Shown piece by piece: positions 1 to 10,345 of a stretch of DNA of 64,000 bases; position 1 is the first letter of the stretch; every line of letters starts with the position of its first letter. Source of the DNA: Aquatica leii (Eukaryota > Arthropoda > Insecta > Coleoptera > Lampyridae); NCBI GenBank assembly GCA_035610365.1, contig CM069433.1, positions 168,718,882 through 168,782,881 on the forward strand. Direction: 5' to 3'. Below the pieces are notes generated by a model. That model was given only the letters and a program-made list of their open reading frames with translations. It did not search any database and was not told the origin of the DNA. The position numbers and the translations under genes are program-made.

Positions 1-245
1 CGACCGTCCCAAACGGTACAAAAAAGACCTGACTAATAAGATCTATTTTTATTTTTTTTTGAACTCCAACATGCTTTTCTTTTATATTGGAATCATCGTC
101 ATAACCCTGGCTTCTTATGTGCTTTAACGGGATATTCCGATCACGTAATTCATTAAGCAGTGCCTCTGTTAGACCTTCACCTGTTGTACCTGTAACTGGC
201 ACTGTTGTAAAGAATTTAGACTCTTTTGCATTTAAGCATCATGTG
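1..245 (-). pseudogene. hAT transposase fragment (ZMYM1/DUF4371-like), cut by the window edge
   Basis: Read on the minus strand from about base 215 to base 1, one open frame gives VPVTGTTGEGLTEALL, then RSQGYDDDSN, then FFVPFG. This order is typical of the DDE core of hAT transposases of the ZMYM1/DUF4371 group, where the family reads VPVxDTTGEGL, RGQGYDNGANM and FFVPCxxHSLNL. The pieces are collinear with the family, so I read it as a decayed transposase and not chance. The start is not visible and the frame runs out of the window on the left, so length and termini cannot be judged. The family cuts and pastes DNA with 8-bp target duplications; no terminal repeat is seen here. The degenerate TTGAGTAC repeats at 500-735 resemble hAT subterminal repeats and may belong to the same copy. 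Confidence 0.72.
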
Positions 246-499
246 GTACCATAAGAAAGAATTTCGTTTCTTGCTTTAACTATTATTTGAGTAATTACGA
301 CAAAATCTTTTACTTAACCAATAAAGTTTGTTTATTTAACTAATTACAAACAAAAAACTCTTTAGTTTTACAGAATCAATTCACTAGAACGAAATTGACT
401 GTTTCTATCTGTACATCTCCCTGCGAACATGCGCGGATTTATTTTTATTCTGATTAATTTTAACAAATCTTACTACCAACTTCATTTGTACGGTATGGC

Positions 500-735
500 T
501 TAAATCTGGGTACAATCAAGCAGTACTTGAGTTATATTTCATATATTTGAGTATTGAGTACACGAGTATTGAGTACAAAAAGTAATTGAGTACAAATGTA
601 CTGAACAAAGTATAAGTACAATATACTTGATTACAAATTGACTCAGAATGAATGAGTAGAAATTACAAATTTACTCAAGGCGAATGAGTACAAGTTAATA
701 TACTTGAGTACTAACGTAATCTAAATTCGTGAGTT
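500..735. repeat. Degenerate TTGAGTAC / GTACTCAA motif cluster
   Basis: The motif ATTGAGTACAA and variants (TTGAGTATTGAGTAC, AATGAGTACAAGT, ATTTACTCAAGG) recur roughly every 15-30 bases in both orientations. Such ACTTGAGTAC-type repeats are common in the subterminal regions of some hAT elements. The hAT transposase relic at 1-245 supports that reading, but I do not see a clear CAGGGGT- or CAGTG-type terminus. Confidence 0.45.
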
Positions 736-817
736 TTGTTGTACGAATACAATTACGTCAACCATGCCTTAATGAAGTCAAATAGATGTAGCGCCAATTT
801 TGTGTTTCTTTAGGGAC

Positions 818-925
818 CATCCATAAATTACGTTACAGGAATATCATAATTTTTGGAGACCTCCTGTTCTTGTCACTGGTGGTCACATTGTGTGACCTTC
901 TCCGCTTGGTGTGACGTCACATATT
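818..925. repeat. Segment with GGACCATCCATAAATTACG and TGTGACGTCAC motifs
   Basis: The phrase GGACCATCCATAAATTACG, followed by a GT-rich block and TGTGACGTCAC, resembles a sequence I recall as recurrent in many arthropod genomes, probably the end of a transposable element. I cannot assign the class from this single truncated piece. TGACGTCA is also the CRE palindrome, but nothing else here suggests a promoter. Confidence 0.3.
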
Positions 926-1454
926 TTGCTTTTTCACAATTAGAAATTATTGATTTAAAACAGCAAACCGTCATATAAAATAATAAGATCAGAAACAAAG
1001 AGGTCCAAATATTTCAGCAATATTTTATAAATATTACTTATTAGAAAGCATGTGTACAGACCTTATTGTTTGATTTGTATTCATAAAATAGTCAGTAATA
1101 GTAAAATAAAATAAAATCATAAACACTGAACCTTTTGTTATAATTCTGTAGCCTACTATAAATAAAATACCCATTCTCATCTCAATTTGTAATCGTCACA
1201 ATAATTATTGTATAACAATTTTAATCAACATTAATTTAAAATTTTAAATGATTAATCATAAATTGATTAGCCTTTAAAAAGTTAAAACTGCCAGCAAATT
1301 CTTTAAAAAGACTATATAATTAGCTTTTCTTTACTGTTTTATATAATTGTAACTCAAAAAATATTTAACAAACCAGAAACATAAAATTTAAATTTTACGT
1401 TTTAATTTGCAGATGTTTCGAATCTTTTGTATATGAACATATATTATATATATA

Positions 1455-3469
1455 AGGGTGTTAATAAATAGTAGATTACATACCGAGGCGGAAAGTATTC
1501 TATTTCTGTCGAGAGAACTATAGTTTCCCGAGAGGCATAGCCTCGAGGTGAACTACTTCTCGAGAGAAATGGGACACTTTTGCCAAGATTTGTATACAAT
1601 TTTATTCACAATCAGTTACTAAATAAAATAAATAACATAAAACCAATAAAAAAAATGAAAACCTACATCTAAAATATTATCGTTTATTTTGGTAAAATAT
1701 TAACACATAGTAGGCACTTCACAATTGACATATACGTATTTAATCTATGATTGTCATTTTATCAAATTAGTTAAAACAAAACACACACAAATCACAGGTT
1801 CGGAAAGTGTACATTACTGACCGTGAGGTTTCATTACATACTCGTTTTTTCACTTACCAACCTTTAAGAGGTTCGGAAAACTGTAAGTTACTATCTGAGT
1901 GTGAATAAAAAATTTTACACACTTTAGCAGATGATAGTAGAGATGAAAACAAGAAAAAAATTCTAATACACTTAGGTCCAAAACTCATTGGTTTTCGAGA
2001 TAGAGCTTTTACAAAAAAAAACTACAACAAACAACGCATTTAGCGCACTCTAAAGTTATCGCAGAAGATGTTTAAACTGTCGTCCTTGCTCTAAACAAAG
2101 TTGCAGCCGTCGTCAAAGAGACTCACGCACTTGATGGTAAACACCTAGAGTCCTTAGTTGTTGGCAGGCGTCTACAATTCGTTGCCAAAGTTCATCTTCT
2201 GTGTTCACTTCAATGGCGTAATCAAGAACTATTAAGATCCCCAAAACAAAAATATCTAAGGGCGTTAGATCAGGAGATCTTGGTGGTCATGCGACAATCC
2301 ATCTGTTTTCGAACCGTTCATTTAAATAGTTTCTTACTATACGCAAAAAGTGGGTTGGAGCTCCATCATGCATAAAATACATGTTTATAATAACATCTAA
2401 TGGCGCATCCTCCAGTAGATCGTTCAAATTGTCACGTAAAAAGTTTAGGTAGGATTGACCATTCTACCGATTCGGCAAACGAAATGGTCCAATTAAACGA
2501 TCACCCACCATGCCTACCCAAACATTTATCGAAAATCCAAATTGATGATTTCTAACATGAATTGCGTGCGGATTTTCATCTGACCATTCGTCCATATTGT
2601 GAAAATTGAAAACTCCATCACTAGTAAAACAGGCTTCGTCTGTAAACAGAATGTTTCAAGAAAATTTGGATTTATGTTACATTCATGTACCAGCCATTGG
2701 GAAAATTGGATACGCGGACGGTAGTCCGTCTCTCTTCGTAGATGATGAACCTTTTGTAAGTGATACGGATGAAGTAATTGTTCTTTAAGGGCCTGTTAAA
2801 CAGATACATAATTGACGCCGACAGCTCTACTTATTCGCCTGGTACTCACATGAGGATCATTATCTACAGCTTGCAAAATAATGTCTTCGGTGTTTGGCGT
2901 ACGTACTCTACGAAGTCTGCCACTGTCTGATTTTGGCGGCTTAAAACAACCGGTTTCTCTTAACCTACGGTCGACTTCTTGAAAAGTTGGATGAGATGGA
3001 ATATGCCTCAAAGGATATCTCTGCTGATAAATTCGTCTAGCTTTTCGCGAATTTTGATGAGCTTCGCCATAACATAACTGCATATCGGCGTACTCCGCAC
3101 ATGTAAATTGAACCATTGCAAAAATAAAACTAACTTAAATAGCAATAAGTAATTTCACCGTTACACTTGTTACAAAATGTTGATTGACATGTATTCTGCG
3201 ATTGTTCGTTTATCGCAGATAACGCGATATCGCATTCATAAGAAGTGTAAATAAAAATTAAAAAATTTCATATCTCGAAAACCAATGACTATTGGACCTA
3301 AGTGTATTAGAATTTTTTCTTGTTTTCATCTCTACTATCACCTGCTGTGTGTAAAGTTTTTTTATTAACACTTTCATCCAACCTCCTAAAAGAAGGGATC
3401 ATTAATTTGATCAAATTTTAAAATTATCACCTACCAGGAGGCGAACCGTTCTATTTTATTAACACCCTG
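1455..3469 (-). mobile_element. Mariner-like element (DUF4817/DDE_3 branch), dead copy with TA duplication
   Basis: The ends mirror each other: left TA|AGGGTGTTAATAAA at 1453 and right, reverse-complemented, TA|CAGGGTGTTAATAAA ending at 3469. A second, longer block of inverted similarity lies inside (about 1910-2005 against 3270-3370), including GATGATAGTAGAGATGAAAA and CTTAGGTCCAA. The left flank between the outer and inner inverted blocks is about 350 bases longer than the right, so the left side carries an extra insertion or duplication. Both ends sit in (TA)n-rich DNA, consistent with TA target choice by the Tc1/mariner superfamily. Between the ends lies one transposase gene on the minus strand. 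The drifted TIRs and dead gene indicate an old copy. Confidence 0.8.
2056..3116 (-). pseudogene. Mariner-like transposase pseudogene (DUF4817 HTH plus DDE_3)
   Basis: The 5' part, 3116 down to 2796, is open and encodes a helix-turn-helix block: MVQFTCAEYADMQLCYGEAH, then RRLRETGCF, RVRTPNTED and STRRISRAVGVNY. This is the DUF4817-type N-terminus of many insect transposases. The catalytic part follows with FTDEACFTSDG, NPHAIHVRNHQFGF, MHDGAPTHF and PPRSPDLTPLDIFVLG, giving the acidic residues in FTDEA and MHDGA and a third in SPDLTPLD. It ends with LRRLQLCLEQGRQFKHLL-like sequence (from 2058 upward). The gene is dead: an in-frame stop closes the first block at 2796, a one-base frame change lies near 2650, and at least three further stops occur in the DDE part (after LPNR, after RWIVA, after VRESL). 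Length, about 350 residues, is normal. The family moves the element by cut and paste at TA. Confidence 0.82.
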
Positions 3470-3471
3470 TA

Positions 3472-6314
3472 TATATATAAATTTCAATTAATCGATCTCT
3501 TTTTTGATTGCATTGCAAAATAAAGTCACATGCTGTCAACTGTTAATATTTTTTCTTTTTTTTATAATTTTCATTTTCAGTAATCGATTTTATTCAACTA
3601 CTATTAATTTGTATTACTGTATTCAGAATTAAGGTAGGTAGTAATATAATGCGAATGTATAATATAAACATCTTTGTAAACAATTAAATACAGACGAAAT
3701 CACAGCGGCGGCGGCTTTTCTCAAAGTTTCAAAGGCAATATTACGGCCGACGCGCGATGCCATAAGTACAGCGAGTGTGAATTCGCCCGGCCGCAGATGT
3801 CTCAAAAAGTGATACAAAAAAATGTAAACCTTATAATAATATTTTAAAGTATTTCCTTTCGAGTTTAGACAATGCTTTAGATTTATACCTGTGACGTGAC
3901 GAAGCCCCTTGTGCACAAGCATATACATTAATTTGAAGATTCTTAGTATTTATTATTATTAAAAAATAATATTGTTTACATTGTAATATTGGTAATTTAT
4001 CACCGCGTATAGTCGAGAATTGTTATCTATTAAATGGTTGATGCGATTTAAAGTAAACAAGTAATAAGATACACACTGTTAAAAATTAAAGGTACTTAAT
4101 GTGCATAAGCTTAAAAAATATTTCCACGCTCGTTGAGCAAACCATAATTTAATAAGAAAATGTTATAAATGATGAATAATTGCAAAATTGAATAAAAATA
4201 AATTTAATTAAATCAAATCAGTTTTGTAATACGAAGTAATAAGAGACTCTACCTATATGATCTCTAATACGTAATAAAAACATACCCAAAAATATGATAT
4301 CGTACACGGTATAATTTTCAGTATAAATAATTTTAGCAGTGCTCAAAATTTCATGAAGTAGGTACGTGACTATAAAGTAATTTTCAATTTGGTATCAGAT
4401 ACGACTGTGTTTATAGTATATACTGACTCAGTATAAGCCTTGTGTATAAGTTTACTAATTGCTTAAAGATAAATGCGGCAAATGACAACTTAATTTAAGT
4501 GTATGTATATATCAACGATAATATGTAGTTATTTTTTAATAAAAACCTATATAATAATCGTTACAATAGAAATTTTATTATCCGCAAAGGAAGTAAAAAC
4601 GTAAAGCGCATACATATTTCAAGCTGCAAGTAATAAACGATATAAAATTTAAAACGTTGCAAAAAAATGCAAAAAGGCAAATTCATGAACTACCATAATT
4701 TAAAACGAGTCTCTGGTCTAAACAGAACTGGGTGTTGGGAATCAAATTTCTACAAATAGCAATTTAACATTCTTATTTATTTAGATGTCGCATTTAGTTA
4801 TCACGGCTATCACAGTTGTTATTATTTTATTTTGCGTTTAAGAAAAAACGACGCATGCAATTTTCTGTGGTAGCTGCTGTCTTACATTCAATGTACATAT
4901 ATCTAAACGTTTTCTTTTTTTCTAAACCGCAATCAGAATTATTTCAGACGTCATCGTGAAAAACATCATTTTTATGTAATTATTTTGAAAGAAAAAAAAT
5001 AGAAAAATGTGGATAACTAAATTCGTAAAAATCAAAAAATTATGATTACATATTGTGTACTCTACATATAATATATACATTTGTAATTTTTTTTATTGCA
5101 TTTTGTTTTTGATATAACATTGCCAAGTGTTGGTCGGTACTTATTGGAAATTCATCATATGATTTCAACAAACACTTGAAATAAACAAGTATATTCATTT
5201 CCAAAACTATTTATTTTTTCTTTAATTGTATCAAGGATGATTAAAACTTTTTATCATTTTTAAAGCTGACTAGTTTTTACAACGGGATGATAACATTGTC
5301 TTTTTCTTAAGGATGTTTTCGCACTCCGTGAGAAATAACATTTTTTGTGGGCGTGCACTGTATTCTTGCATAATTCATAATCAAAGACAAAAGTTCAATA
5401 TTAAACTTATGTAAGCAAACAAGAAGAAACATTAAAAGTGTACGTGTTATATCATGTTTTGCTACGCTTTATAATCATAAGATACATTTTTCTGATTTGC
5501 AAACAAGTTGTAGTAGCAAGATTTCGGTGTAATCAAAAACAAATTTAGATTTGTTATGTAAGCTGATCTTAACAATGCCACGTTTAGATGTTCTAAAAGA
5601 TAAAATGACGATATGATGAATTCGTATATCTATTTCTCAGTCACAAAAAACGGAAAAATTTTAAATGGAATCAATTCTTCAAAATAATATAACAACAAAA
5701 TAATCAAATAATTTAAACAATCATATTAGTTATTAGTGTCTAAGTCATGATGTCTAAATTCAAACAATTTACGATTTGCCTTGTACCTACTATTGATTAA
5801 ACATTTCTCAAATTCTTCTATATTTTATGGTCAAATACTAATTTGATTTATAATTCTATTTATTAATAATTGTGCGAAACTAGACTAAAACAACGCTAAA
5901 ACTATGTAACTGAAATATGTATATAGTTAAAAAAATTAAACACGTCTATTTGAAAAGAAAATTTTCCTGCTTTCAATATGACAATTACAAATACTAAGTT
6001 TAAAAATGAAACGCAACTGTACAAAAAATTCGAATTAAAAAAAAAAAAGATGTAAATTTTTAAAACAAAAAAAATATTCCAAGGAATGGCAGAGTTAGAG
6101 CAACAATTGGACAACTACGTTAAAAATATGGTAGAATGAGGTTGCCAAAAAAAAAACAATCTAAAACATTATTTAATTCCAATATGATAATAACGATGAT
6201 AGCTGACAGCTGCTAGTATTCATATTTTAGCGCCAACTGTGCACATTTCAGTTTAAAAATAGCAGAAAATTAAAAATAAGCATGTAATAGCGAAGGGTTC
6301 CACGGCCGGAGTCT
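3472..6314. other. Long non-coding AT-rich stretch
   Basis: No family match. Short open frames at 3629-3928 (-) and 5902-6114 (-) have composition and length expected by chance. A conspicuously GC-rich patch lies at 3695-3805 inside otherwise AT-rich DNA. Homopolymer A/T runs and polyadenylation-like AATAAA strings occur throughout but are not informative in such DNA. Confidence 0.5.
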
Positions 6315-6371
6315 ATACTAAGATAAGAACGTCGTCCAGGTTTGGACTGTGTCAATGTTGTAATCGAAGTT

Positions 6372-6412
6372 GCCAACGTTTCGCCCACTTTCGTAAAGGG
6401 CTTCATCAGGGC
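6372..6412 (-). ncRNA. Hammerhead-like ribozyme motif in the PLE terminal repeat
   Basis: On the minus strand the motif reads GCC, then CTGATGA, then a stem (GCCC pairing with GGGC around a T-rich loop), then GAAACGTT, then GGC. This gives the conserved CUGAUGA and GAAA boxes, a stem II of four pairs, a very short stem III (AC/GU) and a stem I of GCC/GGC. Hammerhead motifs with minimal stem III are known in the terminal repeats of PLEs. One A lies between CTGATGA and stem II, so the fold departs slightly from the canonical form and activity is not certain. Confidence 0.55.
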
Positions 6413-6424
6413 GTGAGAGAAATC

Positions 6425-6735
6425 GAAGAATTCAAACAAGCAACCGAAATCTAACTAAACACTTCTTAAAAGTTAGGTAATCAACTTGTGAACCAAGCCA
6501 GATTCTAAACTCAGAAAAGGTAAGAAAGAAAACGATAAACTTGAAAAAGCAAACGAAAATCTAACAAAGAACCACTACCGAGTTAGATAATCAACTTATG
6601 AACCAAGCCAGATTCTAAACTCAGAAAAGGTAAGAAAGAAAACGATAAACTTGAAAAAGCAAACGAAAATCTAACAAAGAACCACTACAGAGTTAGGTAA
6701 TCAACTTATGAACCAAGCCATATTCTAAACTTCAT
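6425..6735. repeat. 110-bp tandem repeat in the PLE 3' region
   Basis: Two near-identical 110-base units lie at 6481-6590 and 6591-6700, beginning TCAACTTRTGAACCAAGCCA. They are followed by a partial third unit (to about 6735) and preceded by a diverged partial unit (6425-6480). The unit also appears once or twice in the related fragment at 57450-57600, so the array is a family feature. Confidence 0.85.
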
Positions 6736-6744
6736 AGAAGTGAC

Positions 6745-7143
6745 TTAAAAAGAAATAGTTTCCGTATATAAAGAAGAAGTATCGTCACGGCTGGTTAAGC
6801 TCGACGCTGATTGGGTTACGGTGGAACGAGGGCGTGTTTTCGATAAAGGACTAATGACCGGGAACCAAAGAGGGGATAGCTCGAAACCGTGATCACGATT
6901 GAAGTTATTGGGGTGTTTGATGATTTCTATGCTCTCTCGAAATCGATCATGTTCTGAAATGCGAGTAATGACGGAACAACCGGTCTCACCAATGTAGACT
7001 AAACCACATGAACAAGGAATTTGGTATACACCTTGAGAAGAAAGTGTAGGAAATTTGTCCTTGGGAGAAGGAAGAATCTGAGAGATTTTGCCTGTCGAGT
7101 TGAAAATAGGTTTGATACCATTCTTATGAAGAAGTTTCCTTAT
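6745..7143 (-). pseudogene. GIY-YIG endonuclease remnant of the PLE
   Basis: Downstream of the reverse transcriptase, in the same reading direction, the sequence reads STGKISQILPSPKDKFP, then GVYQIPCSCGLVYIGETG, which holds the GIY and YIG strands that define the PLE endonuclease, then TRISEHDRFRESIEIIKHPN and SPLWFPVISPL before a stop at 6745-6747. The conserved stretch usually found between ISEH and RESIEI (the SAVAEH and following block) is absent, so the nuclease core looks shortened. The PLE endonuclease normally nicks target DNA to prime reverse transcription. Confidence 0.78.
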
Positions 7144-8175
7144 TTAATCTGTAGCCTTGTAAATGTAAGGCAAAAAAGCCAATTTCGGATTGGATTCGGG
7201 AGTAGAAATGTTCTTAGGTAATCGAGTACGTGGATCTAGAGGACTATTAATAACTCTATGAATATCTCGCTTCATATAACCATTGCTCACTAAAGTTCTA
7301 GTAAGATGACAGAGTTCCGAGTCTAGATTCTCAGGTTGACAAATATAGAAAGCACGATGAACCAAAGATTCAATAACAGAACGTTTCTGTGCAGGATGAT
7401 GATGAGACGAAGCATGAAAGTATCTATCAGTATGGGTGGGTTTGCGATAAACAGAATGGCCCAGAAGTCCGTCGGGCTTACGAGTCACAAGAACGTCAAG
7501 AAATGGGAGAGAACCATTACTTTCGATTTCCATAGTGAATTTGATATCCAAGTGTTGATTGTTAAGATGATTAAGAAACTTAGACAATTCGAGATGACCA
7601 TGAGGCCAAACAATAAACGTGTCATCAACATACCTAAACCAAACTTTGGGTTTTAATATTGATGATTCCAAAGCAACCGTTTCAAAGGATTCCATAAAAA
7701 TGTTAGCTACAACAGGTGATAGAGGAGAACCCATAGCAGCACCAGAAACCTGTTCGTAAAACTTGTTATCAAATTGGAAGTAAGTAGAGAATAGACACTT
7801 ATCAATAAGAGGAACCAAACTCAAGTCCTTGCCATGTTGAGACAGAATCTGTTCGATGATAATAAGCGAATCCTTAATAGGAACTTTAGTAAAAAGTGAA
7901 GTGACATCAAAACTCACCAGAAGATCTTGGGGTTCAAGTTTTATAGTTTGCAGACGTTGAATAAAATGCTGAGAGTTGAGGATATGAGAAGAGGTTTTAC
8001 CTGTAAACTCGCAAAGAATGTTGGACAAGAACTTAACTAGCTTGTAGGTGGGAGATTGAATAGTACTAACGATAGGTCGAAAGGGAATACCTTGTTTTTG
8101 AATTTTGGGAAGTCCGTATAGACGAGGTGGTTTAGAATCTGAAGGGGTAAGTCGACGTGGGCAAAACGTTGGCAA
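7144..8175 (-). pseudogene. Penelope-like reverse transcriptase, partial
   Basis: The 343-residue open frame holds the C-terminal two thirds of a PLE reverse transcriptase. In order: PPRLYGLPKIQKQG and FRPIVSTIQSP (fingers), LVSFDVTSLFTKVPI (first catalytic aspartate), GAAMGSPLSPVVANIFME (motif B), WFRYVDDTFIVW (catalytic YVDD near residue 183), LDIKFTMEIESNGSLPFLDV (motif D/E) and YRKPTHTDRYFH (thumb, typical of PLEs). PLE reverse transcriptases resemble telomerase and copy the element RNA at a nicked target. The N-terminal part before the fingers is missing; the ATG assigned at 8175 lies within the terminal repeat and is unlikely to be the native start. The endonuclease part follows on the same strand. 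Confidence 0.88.
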
Positions 8176-8795
8176 CTTCGGTTACAACATTGACACGGTC
8201 CAAACCCGGAAGACGTTCTTATTTTAGTATAAAAATAAGCATTTATGCACTAGTAAAGTCAATAAACAATTATTGTGCACTTTTCTTTGAAGAGGTGCCA
8301 CTGTGCAAAATAGCTAAACATTCTGCCTTTTTTGGCACGATTGTGCACCTAAGAACAGCACTGATTACGATGCGAACAATTTTAATAGAACAGATGTAAA
8401 CACTTACTATTTTGATCTTTAAAAGATAAGGTTAAAAGAAGTTTTTACTATCAAAAGTTTATAACGTTGATGAGATGGAAGTCACGACCGTTCAAAGGAT
8501 AAAAACAAATTTCAGCTGAAGGAGAAACATTGTTTACTGCACTAATATGTATAAACGCTGCAATGTTCATGAACCTCCGTGTTAGCATGAAACCTCAGTT
8601 TCTAAATATAGCAACTTTAGAAACATTTGTTGTTGTTTGTCAGTCAAGAGGCTAAGTGCAAATTAACATACACACAAAATATTAGTCTAATTGAAGTTCG
8701 GTTTTTTATTTGCTAGATGCTGCACAACAAACTTCGATTAGGAATTTGAGAAAATGAGAACGCATCGGCTACATTGACATGTCTTTACAAATGAT

Positions 8796-9002
8796 ATGTT
8801 TTGCGTAGTTGAACCTATTAATATTCTAAAAGTTACAGAAAAGGACGATGTAACTGAATCTACCACTGAATTACTGAAGCATGCCAAAACTTTACTTTCT
8901 TCTATTTCTAGGATGCAAGTTATTCAAACAACTTTGGAAAAAGACGAATCAAACTCACTGTATTTTTCTTTAAAAGCAATTTGGCAATTCGACTTTATCT
9001 AA
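8796..9002 (+). CDS. Unrecognised small open frame, 68 residues
   Basis: I do not recognise this protein. The translation is acidic and helix-prone in the middle (TELLKHAKTLLSSISRMQVI) with no transmembrane segment, signal peptide or cysteine motif. It has less homopolymer than surrounding frames and could be an exon piece of the decayed gene whose zinc-finger-like end lies at 9595-9750, but nothing connects the two directly. It is equally likely to be a chance frame. Confidence 0.15.
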   Translation: MFCVVEPINILKVTEKDDVTESTTELLKHAKTLLSSISRMQVIQTTLEKDESNSLYFSLKAIWQFDFI

Positions 9003-9594
9003 CGAAGAGTACTAGAAATAGAACTACTAACTACTAGGACACGCATATGTAAAACAGCAGCAGTCATAACCTGCACACTCTATAAAATCAAATTAAATAA
9101 TAATTTGAAAAACAAAACGAAAAAGAAAACAATCATAAAAATAAAATTGGTTCAAAACATTTTAAAGGAAAAGCAAATAAAAGTTAAAGTTATTACAAAT
9201 GATAAGAACAGTTTATCGAATGACGTTAAATGTGCTACCAACATGTCAAACGTCAATACACGTTCGTTAGTGTAGTTACGTAATGAGGAAAAAAGCTCTA
9301 GTGTTGCAAATGAGAGTAAAATCCACATGAAACTAAATGTTAAAAATCAATTATTATATTAGAACTAATATGCGACAAGTGGCAAAGTCATTTAAACTTT
9401 GAAATGCAGTTAACATTGAAAAAAACGACTTTAAAGTTAATATCAAATTTGACAAATTGTTTAATAATTGTACGACCAACGTTATATTTCTGGTGATTTT
9501 AATTTTTTGTTTTTAGAAAACAAAAGATTTTACAAAAGGCAACAAAAAATAATTACTCTTTGATAGCATAAAATTAGTTATGCTATGCTTTACT

Positions 9595-9750
9595 GTCGAC
9601 GCTTGTTACGTAAATTACGATCATTGTTGTCCTACATACTCAAAAATTAGAAAAAGAGATGAGTGGTTCAGATGCGACAAGTGCAAGAAATGATTGTACG
9701 AAACTTGTGCAAACATAAATGAACAAGTCGATATTTTTAAATGCGATTAG
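9595..9750 (+). pseudogene. PHD-like zinc-finger relic
   Basis: The plus-strand frame reads DACYVNYDHCC, then RDEWFRCDKCKK, a stop codon, then LYETCANINEQVDIFKCD and a terminal stop. The pattern C-C-C-C..WxRCDxCxxW..C..FxC matches the short PHD-type finger at the C-terminus of some insect pogo/DDE_1 transposase-like proteins, where it usually reads EWIxCxxCxxWxHExC. The in-frame stop replaces the tryptophan of the KKW motif (TGG to TGA). I infer a relic of a transposase-linked or host PHD protein; no neighbouring DDE domain is visible. Confidence 0.4.
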
Positions 9751-10039
9751 ATATTGTCAGTAAATTCACTGTTTAAGTTTTTGTCTGTCGTTATTCAGGT
9801 GTTTTCTTCTATACATGTCCCTCCTTTTAGTTACTTAAGTCTCTATCCCAATTTAAAAATATATAATTCCAGTTTTATTAAGGTGTCGATAAAACAATCA
9901 ACAATAATAATGTATAACTATTCAAAAATCTCTAAATTATAACTATGCATAATTTTGTAAAGCTGCTACAGTTAAAAGTATGTAGTTAATTTTTTTATTT
10001 AAATTTTAAGTATTTTTGGATTACTGTACTCAAACTACG

Positions 10040-10345
10040 TCTATAACGGTAAAGTAGTTTATCCTCATGTTTGTTAGGTTGTAATTAGTATTAGATCTTG
10101 TCTTCCTTAGGAGAGGCAATAAAAACCACTCTAAACTACTTTTATGGCTACGTTTCGTGTCTCTAGTGTTCACGTCTATAACCTAAAACAATTTGCTTTT
10201 TGAAGGCGACTTTTCGTGACGTTCACGCCTAGAAAAACAAAAACGTAGTGTGTCCAGATATATATTTTATGAATAATATACTATAATTACTTGTTAAAAA
10301 TAATACAGTAAAATAAGTGACACGAAACGTCGCTGAATGATGCAC
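10040..10345. repeat. Three recurrences of a CGAAACGT-centred motif
   Basis: GACACGAAACGTAGCC (minus strand, near 10155), GTCACGAAAAGTCG (minus, near 10210) and GTGACACGAAACGTCG (plus, near 10320) repeat the same core. Their GAAACGT core is shared with the hammerhead-like motifs at 6372-6412 and 33763-33805. I see no clean CTGATGA partner, so these may be decayed terminal repeats of a PLE-like or retrozyme-like element. Confidence 0.3.

Larger units (their letters stand above)
246..1454. other. Non-coding AT-rich stretch
   Basis: No reading frame here matches a family I know. It contains the TTGAGTAC-type repeat cluster and the CATCCATAAATTACG segment listed separately. The rest, from about 930, is AT-rich DNA without recognisable structure. 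Confidence 0.5.
6315..8228 (-). mobile_element. Penelope-like retroelement (PLE), truncated, with inverted terminal blocks
   Basis: A PLE reads on the minus strand: reverse transcriptase (7144-8175), then a GIY-YIG endonuclease remnant (6745-7143), then an untranslated part with a 110-bp tandem repeat and a hammerhead-like motif. The terminal blocks match in inverted orientation: about 6315-6390 and 8157-8228 share AAGAACGTC, GTCCAAACC-type, AACATTGACAC and AACGTTGGCAACTTCG-like sequence. Inverted pseudo-LTRs of this sort are a known PLE arrangement. The reverse transcriptase begins partway into the domain, so this is a 5'-truncated copy with an inverted repeat piece joined at its 5' side. 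It is broken in about two places. Related pieces lie at 53561-54140 and 57418-57775, so the family is repeated locally. Confidence 0.85.
8229..10039. other. Mostly non-coding stretch with two weak coding relics
   Basis: AT-rich sequence without a clear element boundary. Two possible coding remnants (8796-9002 and 9595-9750) are listed separately. No terminal repeats link them. Confidence 0.45.

Noticed and set aside
3629-3928. 99-residue open frame on the minus strand
   Set aside because: No family signature; it is open mainly because it crosses the GC-rich patch. Kept only as a compositional observation.
5902-6114. Hydrophobic 70-residue frame that could suggest a membrane protein
   Set aside because: Phe/Ile/Tyr-rich content is what A/T-rich DNA gives on the minus strand; no start context or neighbour supports it.
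7021-7656. Plus-strand open frames at 7021-7221 and 7336-7656
   Set aside because: Antisense shadows of the PLE reverse transcriptase and endonuclease.
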